Assembly: GCA_937900065.1 (NCBI GenBank)
Contig: CALCDS010000244.1
Coordinates: 1-13,320 of the forward strand
Length of the DNA: 13,320 bases
Source: an uncultured Clostridiaceae bacterium
GTDB lineage: Bacteria; Bacillota; Clostridia; Clostridiales; Oxobacteraceae
Direction of reading: 5' to 3'
This document shows, piece after piece, positions 8,406 to 13,320 of the stretch. The notes beneath the pieces were generated by a model that saw only the letters and a program-made list of their open reading frames with translations, had not been told where the DNA came from and ran no database searches. The position numbers and the translations under genes are program-made. Position 1 is the stretch's first letter; every line of letters begins with the position of its first letter.

Positions 8406-11400
8406 TGCCGTTACCTCCTTCTGCTTTGGATTCATGGCTCAATGCGGACCATACTTCGCCCTTGGATTTATCATCTATGATTCTGTATGTATTCTCGCTT
8501 ACGCTCGTATCAAAACCGCATACAGGCTTAAAACTGCAAAAACTGCATGGCGTCATATTTCGCTTCTTATATGGATGAATCGATATATTGCCTTTTAGCA
8601 TTTCTTCACACAAGTCTATTATGCAATTTTTAACATGTTTTCTTAGAGCCTCAAAATCTTGAGCCGAAGCAATGGATGAGTTGGGGCCGAAATTCCCGTC
8701 GGCTCTTATATTTGCAGGGATGATAAGCGAATATCCCTTTATATTCCTGTCCATCTCCTTTACCACCCTTACATCCGAAAGAAGAAGCCCTCTCATCTTA
8801 AGCCTTTTCATTATCTCCTTTTCGGCTTCCTCCTCAGTAAGCTCGCCCTCTGCGGATACAATGGGCTCATCTATCTTAAAATACAATATTCCTCCCGGGA
8901 AAGCAGGCTTTCCGGTCGTCTTGGACACTTGTTCAAGTATGGCGTCTATGTATATTAAAAGCTGGAATTCCAATCCGTTATATATATCTGAAAGGTTAAA
9001 ATCCTTGTTCCCGGATTTGTAGTCTATGATCCTTACATAGATTCCTTCTTCACCCTTTAGCATATCCACCCTGTCTATCCTTCCTACAAGCTTTATCTCT
9101 TCACCTGATGGAAGGCATATCGATATCGGAGGATACTTGCCTCCCTTTTGAAATGCCACTTCATGGTCTGCCTGCTCAAATCCGCTGCATTTAAATTGCA
9201 GCGCTATTAGGCACACCGCCCTTAACATTATTCTTTTTAACCTTTCCTTAAGATATTTATACCTGGCCGAGCTTGACAAAATAGAGCCCGACATTTTATC
9301 AACCGTGCTGTCGACTATGGTTGATATTATCTTTGCACATTGTTCCCTATCAAGCTCCTTCCATTTTATATTTCTTTCATCAAGGTATTCTGAAAACCTG
9401 TCAAGCACAATATGCATAAAGCTTCCAAGGTCGGGAGGGCTCAGCTCATATACTTTTCTTTCTTTAGCTTTAAGCCCGTATTCCATAAAATATGCAAAAG
9501 GACACTGCGCATACTTCTCTAAACGGGATATGCTAAACCTTAAATTTTTTCCATAAAGAGCCTTTACCCTTGATTTGCTTATCGGGCTTGCCTGGTTTAC
9601 ATATGAAAGCCCTGACATGGCTTTTAAGGTCCTATCCTTCCATAAGTCATTGCTCATATACCAGTAATATACATCCTTCCAAACCGGATTCGATTGATAT
9701 CCGTCCTTGTTCTTTCTCAATACGCATACCAGGTCATTGAACGTAGCATTTGGAGAATTAATCAGATTTAGATTCTCTTCATCCGTATCTTTGCTTATCA
9801 CATTGCTCATTTCATTTATATTTTTGAATACCTTTTTAAGCCTTGCAATCATGATGGAAGGCCTCATTGCCCTTCCTTCGGCATCAGCAATGGGATAACT
9901 TATCTTAAGGTATTTCTGAGGCCTGGTAAATGCCGTATATATCAGATATTGCTCATCAAATGCCTTCTCCTTTGTACCCGGCGCAAGCTCGATTCCAATA
10001 TCTTTCAGCTTTTCCCTGTCATTGTCGCTTAAAATTCCTTCATCAGATAATGCTTGAGGAAGTATACCGTCATTTACGCCTAAGACATACAATGCTTTTA
10101 TAGTACGGCTCTTTACCCTTTCTATTCCTCCGAACATGACCTGGTCGATTGCCGGAGGTATGAGCCCTATTTTATATTCTTCTATTCCGATTGAAAACAC
10201 TTTTAAAAACTGTTCCAAGGATAATTTTTCGCTCCCTAAAACCTCGACAATCTGGTCAATCGTTTCCATTACTATGTTCCATACCCTACCGTATTCGCCG
10301 GCTTCGTCAAGCTGTCCGCTATCTTTAAGCTCTTCAATCGTATTTTGGACCCTGTCATATACGCCTATGTCACATAAAAAGTTGAACAATGCACTGCAGA
10401 TTCCCTTAACATCATTTGAGTCATTTATACATTTTTCAAACTTTACAAACGGTTTAGTTATATCATTCCTTATTTTATTTATGCTAAGCAATTTTTCTTG
10501 CAGATCATCTGGAAGTTCAGCTTCATAACCATAATCGGGCCAATAGCACCACGGTTTGCCGTCGGTCCATCTTTTTCCCTTTATGCCTGCTGAAAGCACA
10601 TAGTTTTCAATCAAATCCACATCTTCAATATCGATTCCGCAAAGACCTGTTTTCAGGTACCTGAAAACAGATTCGTACTGCCAGTTTTTATATAATATTT
10701 CGATTGCTGAAACTATCAGCACTATAAGGGGATTAGTTGTTATGTCCCTTTTCTGGTCAAAAAAATATGGTATGCCGTATTCTGAGAAGATAGCGCTCAC
10801 GAGCTTCTCATATCCCTGAACATCACCTGTTGTAACTGCTATATCGCAAAACCTCAGGCCCTTGTCCCTGCATAAACTCAATATATCGCGTGCCATGCAT
10901 TCAACTTCCGTATATTTGTTCAATGCTTTGAAAATAGTGATATTGTTCGTTTTTTTCTCATATCTTTGATACGGAAATGAGAAAAGGTTTTGCTCAAGAT
11001 GCAAAAGCTCATCATTTCCCCTGAACTTGATATTTTGCTTGAGCTCAATTGGAGGATCGATCGATGTATTGCTATCCCTGGCAAGCTTTAATATCCTCTC
11101 TTCAATATCCCTTATAGGCGAAAAAACATCCGGCCTAAAACCCGGCTTATCAATGCCGCAATCCATGCAAAGCGTCACATTAACGCGTTTTGCCTTTTTT
11201 AAAAGTTTCCCTAATACTATGTATTGTTGAGGAGTGAATATTGAAAAGCCGTCCACCCATATTTCATCTCCATTGAAGATATCGAATCTGTCAAGCTTAT
11301 CTGCAAGAATCAATAAATCATCTTCAGAATCTATATATCCTTCGTGTATGTCTTTTTCAAATTCGGAATATATGATATCTATATCATGCAGCTTCTCTTT

Positions 11401-11853
11401 AAGCATGTCGTTATCTGCTTTGGCAATTGCATTTTCTATAGTCCCGGGATCTATATTGTATATCTTAAGTTCAGTTATCATATCAGATACTATGTTCACA
11501 AACCCTTTCATCTTTACGGACTTTTTAAATGCAGTAAATTTATCCTTATATCTGTCCATTATGCTGTATAGAAGTATGCACTTTCCGGAACTGCTCACAT
11601 GCTCCCTTGCAAGCCCTCCGGTTTGTGAAAACACAAGGTATGCCATCCTTTTAAAGCTAAGCACCTTGGCTTTCATAAGCCCGGACTCGCCGACCAGCTT
11701 AAGCAAATCCCTTTCAGCCTGAAATGAATAATCTTCAGGGACCAATAGTATGAGTGAAGAATTGTCTTTATCCTCAATCCTTGATTTTATATCATGAAAG
11801 CAAAAATAGCTTTTCCCGCTTCCTGCTCTTCCATATATAAATCTAAGAGACAT
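8389..11853 (-). CDS. addB: ATP-dependent helicase/deoxyribonuclease subunit B (AddB)
   Basis: AddB partners AddA; in B. subtilis it recognises Chi and its nuclease cuts the 5' strand. This protein has 1154 residues (B. subtilis AddB is 1166). It starts with Walker A GRAGSGKS (8-15), in a helicase-like half that in this family binds ATP but is largely an inactive scaffold. The C-terminal RecB-type nuclease shows H814, D927 (GRID), D944 and K946 (IIDYKSG). Four cysteines, C784 (YAQCPFAYF), C1103, C1106 and C1112 (CSFCSFKPVC), have the spacing of the AddB iron-sulfur cluster that clamps the nuclease domain. The ATG at 11853 follows an excellent SD, AAGGAGGTG at 11858-11866. It is the first gene of the minus-strand unit, reads into addA, and shares its last 17 bp with it. 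All expected key residues are present. Confidence 0.97.
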   Translation of the reverse strand: MSLRFIYGRAGSGKSYFCFHDIKSRIEDKDNSSLILLVPEDYSFQAERDLLKLVGESGLMKAKVLSFKRMAYLVFSQTGGLAREHVSSSGKCILLYSIMDRYKDKFTAFKKSVKMKGFVNIVSDMITELKIYNIDPGTIENAIAKADNDMLKEKLHDIDIIYSEFEKDIHEGYIDSEDDLLILADKLDRFDIFNGDEIWVDGFSIFTPQQYIVLGKLLKKAKRVNVTLCMDCGIDKPGFRPDVFSPIRDIEERILKLARDSNTSIDPPIELKQNIKFRGNDELLHLEQNLFSFPYQRYEKKTNNITIFKALNKYTEVECMARDILSLCRDKGLRFCDIAVTTGDVQGYEKLVSAIFSEYGIPYFFDQKRDITTNPLIVLIVSAIEILYKNWQYESVFRYLKTGLCGIDIEDVDLIENYVLSAGIKGKRWTDGKPWCYWPDYGYEAELPDDLQEKLLSINKIRNDITKPFVKFEKCINDSNDVKGICSALFNFLCDIGVYDRVQNTIEELKDSGQLDEAGEYGRVWNIVMETIDQIVEVLGSEKLSLEQFLKVFSIGIEEYKIGLIPPAIDQVMFGGIERVKSRTIKALYVLGVNDGILPQALSDEGILSDNDREKLKDIGIELAPGTKEKAFDEQYLIYTAFTRPQKYLKISYPIADAEGRAMRPSIMIARLKKVFKNINEMSNVISKDTDEENLNLINSPNATFNDLVCVLRKNKDGYQSNPVWKDVYYWYMSNDLWKDRTLKAMSGLSYVNQASPISKSRVKALYGKNLRFSISRLEKYAQCPFAYFMEYGLKAKERKVYELSPPDLGSFMHIVLDRFSEYLDERNIKWKELDREQCAKIISTIVDSTVDKMSGSILSSSARYKYLKERLKRIMLRAVCLIALQFKCSGFEQADHEVAFQKGGKYPPISICLPSGEEIKLVGRIDRVDMLKGEEGIYVRIIDYKSGNKDFNLSDIYNGLEFQLLIYIDAILEQVSKTTGKPAFPGGILYFKIDEPIVSAEGELTEEEAEKEIMKRLKMRGLLLSDVRVVKEMDRNIKGYSLIIPANIRADGNFGPNSSIASAQDFEALRKHVKNCIIDLCEEMLKGNISIHPYKKRNMTPCSFCSFKPVCGFDTSVSENTYRIIDDKSKGEVWSALSHESKAEGGNGSGMDE
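8413..8420 (-). promoter_or_regulatory. Ribosome binding site fixing the GTG start of addA
   Basis: AAGGAGGT on the minus strand lies inside the addB coding sequence, with 8 nt between GGAGG and GTG at 8405-8403. It decides between GTG and the in-frame ATG at 8435. The family N-terminus normally starts just before the WT-x-EQ motif, which fits the GTG. Confidence 0.8.
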
Positions 11854-11879
11854 AGTGCACCTCCTTGTAGCATTTCTTA

Positions 11880-11908
11880 ATTATAATAACCTTTGCAAGA
11901 TTTAAAAA
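11880..11908 (-). promoter_or_regulatory. Candidate promoter for the addB-addA-sbcD-sbcC unit
   Basis: On the minus strand a consensus -10 TATAAT (11885-11880) lies 27 bp upstream of the addB ATG, which would give a leader of about 20 nt. At 17-bp spacing the -35 position reads TTTTTA (11908-11903), a poor match to TTGACA. In DNA this AT-rich a TATAAT can arise by chance, so this is only a candidate. No better pair was seen between repeat copy B and addB. Confidence 0.35.
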
Positions 11909-11916
11909 TTATCAGC

Positions 11917-11974
11917 AATATATTGATTTCGAGCATCCCATCCACTCAAAAAATCAACATTATGATTTAACATA
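11917..11974. repeat. Palindromic intergenic repeat, copy B (upstream of addB)
   Basis: This is a shorter, decayed relative of the sequence at 4646-4724, in the same orientation. It keeps TGATTT, GAGCATCCC, CTCAAAAAATCAACAT and TTTAACATA, but has only 5 nt between the arms where copy A has 28. The arms (11923-11933 and 11945-11957) pair as 7 bp plus 3 bp around a small asymmetric internal loop, so its hairpin is weaker. It lies about 64 bp upstream of the addB ATG, just upstream of the candidate promoter. Confidence 0.7.
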
Positions 11975-12115
11975 ACCTATTTTAATGTTACCACTTATCA
12001 GAGAATATTATATATACATATTTATTATCCGATCTGCATTAAATAAATATATGGACATTTGAAATATACAAATAGTGTTTTTTAACTCTTTTCCATATTC
12101 TTGCGGTATATGAAT

Positions 12116-12127
12116 TATGATATCATA
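12116..12127. promoter_or_regulatory. 12-bp perfect palindrome upstream of the dehydrogenase, possible operator
   Basis: TATGATATCATA is self-complementary and overlaps a second dyad, TATATGA/TCATATA (12107-12113 and 12123-12129). It lies 29-40 bp before the dehydrogenase ATG, where a -10 element (TATGAT or TATCAT are within it) and a repressor site would be expected. No matching -35 box was found, and AT-rich palindromes arise easily by chance, so the role is speculative. Confidence 0.3.
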
Positions 12128-12156
12128 TAGATAGAATCATGATAAGGAGGTATAAT

Positions 12157-13320
12157 ATGCAAGATTTTATTTTTCAAAGTCCAACAAAAATAATTTTCGG
12201 CAAATCGGCTGAAAATCAGGTTGGAGATGAGGTAAAACAATACTGCGATAAAATACTGCTCCACTACGGAGGAGGCAGCATAAAAAGATCAGGGCTGTAT
12301 GACAGAGTAGTAAAATCCTTGAAGGCTAAAGGAATTGAGATAATAGAGCTTGGCGGAGTAAAGCCCAATCCCCGCTTGAGCATGGTGCGTGAAGGTATAA
12401 AAATATGCAGGGAAAACAATATAAACTTCATACTGGCCGTAGGCGGAGGCAGCGTAATAGATTCTGCCAAGGCAATTGCAGCAGGAGTACCGTATGAAGG
12501 GGACGAGTGGGATTTCCATACAGGAAAGGCAAACCCCAAAAACGTACTCCCTATAGGCGTGATACTCACTTTGCCTGCAACCGGAAGCGAAGTCAGTGCC
12601 TCAGCAGTGATAACAAATGAGGACGGCTGGTATAAAGAAAGCATGAACAGCGACCTTTTACGTCCGAAGTTTGCAATAATGAACCCTGAACTTACATATA
12701 CACTGCCTGATTATCAGACAGCATGCGGTGCTGCCGACATGATGGCGCATGTAATGGAAAGGTATTTCACAAATACGCCCCATGTCGACTTGACCGACAG
12801 GTTGTGCGAAGCAACATTAAAAACCATAATAAAAAATGCTCCGTTGGCTTTAAAAGACCCTAATAATTATGATGTAAGGGCTGAAATAATGTGGTCAGGC
12901 ACAATAGCCCATAACGGCCTTTTGGGAACAGGAAGAGAGGAAGATTGGGGTTCCCATAAAATCGAGCACGAGATCAGCGCCATATATGATATAACCCACG
13001 GCGCAGGTCTGGCGGTTGTTTTTCCGGCATGGATGAAATATGTTTATAATATAAACCTCAAAAAGTTTATACAGTTCTCATACAGAGTATGGGATGTAGA
13101 AGTCGACCTGGATAATCCTGAGTCCACGGCTTTGGAAGGTATAAAAAGATTGGAAAATTTCTTTAGGGAAATAGGCCTTCCGACAAGGTTAAAGGATATG
13201 AACATATCCGATGAAAGGTTTGAAGAGATGGCTCAAAAATGCACTATGTCAGGTCCTGTAGGAGGCTTAAAAAAGCTTTACAAGGAAGATGTTTTAAACA
13301 TATTGAACATAGCAAAATAA
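12157..13320 (+). CDS. Iron-type (group III) alcohol dehydrogenase, YqhD/butanol dehydrogenase-like
   Basis: This 387-residue cytoplasmic oxidoreductase is expected to interconvert aldehydes and primary alcohols using NAD(P)H. Length and layout match clostridial butanol dehydrogenases (about 389) and E. coli YqhD (387). The N-terminal nucleotide-binding domain shows YGGGS at 37-41, the NADPH-preferring pattern of YqhD, and GGGSVID at 96-102. The metal site is complete: D194, H198, H267 and H281 fall at the same positions as the YqhD metal ligands, with H271 also kept (SHKIEHE, ITHGAG). An LPATGSE motif is at 139-145. I choose ATG 12157, 6 nt after GGAGG of a strong SD; an in-frame ATG at 12139 lies before that SD and lacks its own. 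The gene is divergent from addB, is complete, and stops at the last base of the window. Substrate is not predictable; fermentative aldehyde reduction or aldehyde detoxification are both possible. Confidence 0.94.
   Translation: MQDFIFQSPTKIIFGKSAENQVGDEVKQYCDKILLHYGGGSIKRSGLYDRVVKSLKAKGIEIIELGGVKPNPRLSMVREGIKICRENNINFILAVGGGSVIDSAKAIAAGVPYEGDEWDFHTGKANPKNVLPIGVILTLPATGSEVSASAVITNEDGWYKESMNSDLLRPKFAIMNPELTYTLPDYQTACGAADMMAHVMERYFTNTPHVDLTDRLCEATLKTIIKNAPLALKDPNNYDVRAEIMWSGTIAHNGLLGTGREEDWGSHKIEHEISAIYDITHGAGLAVVFPAWMKYVYNINLKKFIQFSYRVWDVEVDLDNPESTALEGIKRLENFFREIGLPTRLKDMNISDERFEEMAQKCTMSGPVGGLKKLYKEDVLNILNIAK

Larger units (their letters stand above)
11854..12156. other. Divergent intergenic region between addB and the alcohol dehydrogenase gene
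   Basis: These 303 bases contain no credible coding frame and are strongly AT-rich, especially 12001-12075. They hold, from left to right, the addB SD (11858-11866), a candidate addB -10 box (11880-11885), repeat copy B (11917-11974), a loose dyad TAACAT/ATGTTA (11968-11973 and 11985-11990), a 12-bp palindrome (12116-12127) and the dehydrogenase SD AAGGAGGT (12144-12151). I see no riboswitch, tRNA or other structured RNA. Confidence 0.7.

Noticed and set aside
5074..11722. Many + strand open frames of 60-160 codons opposite addA and addB
   Set aside because: All lie inside full-length, motif-complete genes on the other strand and have low-complexity, Ser/Ile/Leu-rich translations typical of antisense frames.
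398..11853. The four-gene minus-strand block as a novel defence or mobile system
   Set aside because: AddAB and SbcCD are full-length, well-known repair complexes in a standard clostridial order, with no transposase, integrase, toxin or defence gene nearby.
11968..11990. TAACAT/ATGTTA dyad as a Rex or similar redox operator
   Set aside because: The half-sites are in the wrong arrangement for Rex (TTGTTAA...TTAACAA) and the spacing of 11 nt is not that of the family; it also overlaps the repeat end.
12264..12644. A minus-strand open frame of 126 codons within the dehydrogenase gene
   Set aside because: It is antisense to a conserved enzyme core and has no supporting start signals.

Overview
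The window is AT-rich bacterial DNA that looks clostridial (anaerobic Firmicutes). AUA is a favoured Ile codon, AGA/AGG are favoured Arg codons, Shine-Dalgarno (SD) sequences are near-perfect AGGAGG matches, and end resection is encoded by AddAB rather than RecBCD in the order addB-addA-sbcD-sbcC. I cannot name the species.

Layout. Bases 1-254 hold the 3' end of a + strand gene I do not recognise, whose codon choice differs from the rest. A 143-bp convergent gap (255-397) carries a perfect 15-bp inverted repeat. From 398 to 11853 four minus-strand genes form one apparent transcription unit, read addB, addA, sbcD, sbcC. addB and addA overlap by 17 bp, a 106-bp gap with a palindromic repeat separates addA from sbcD, and sbcD and sbcC are 3 bp apart. 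A 303-bp AT-rich divergent region (11854-12156) follows, holding a second copy of that repeat. A + strand iron-type alcohol dehydrogenase of the YqhD/Bdh family then runs to the last base.

How the genes work together. AddAB is the helicase-nuclease that resects double-strand DNA ends to make 3' single-stranded tails for RecA. SbcCD (the bacterial Mre11-Rad50 pair) opens hairpin, blocked or palindromic ends. All four proteins are full length with catalytic motifs intact, so this is a working DNA-end-processing operon. The alcohol dehydrogenase is divergent and has no evident functional link to it.

Novelty. I find no undescribed multigene system; the coding content is ordinary core genome. The most interesting signal is non-coding: two related copies of a short palindromic repeat, in the same orientation, bracket addB-addA. 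One copy abuts the addA stop codon and appears to run into its last codons. Three start sites also merit correction from naive longest-frame calls: GTG for addA, TTG for sbcD and a second ATG for the dehydrogenase.
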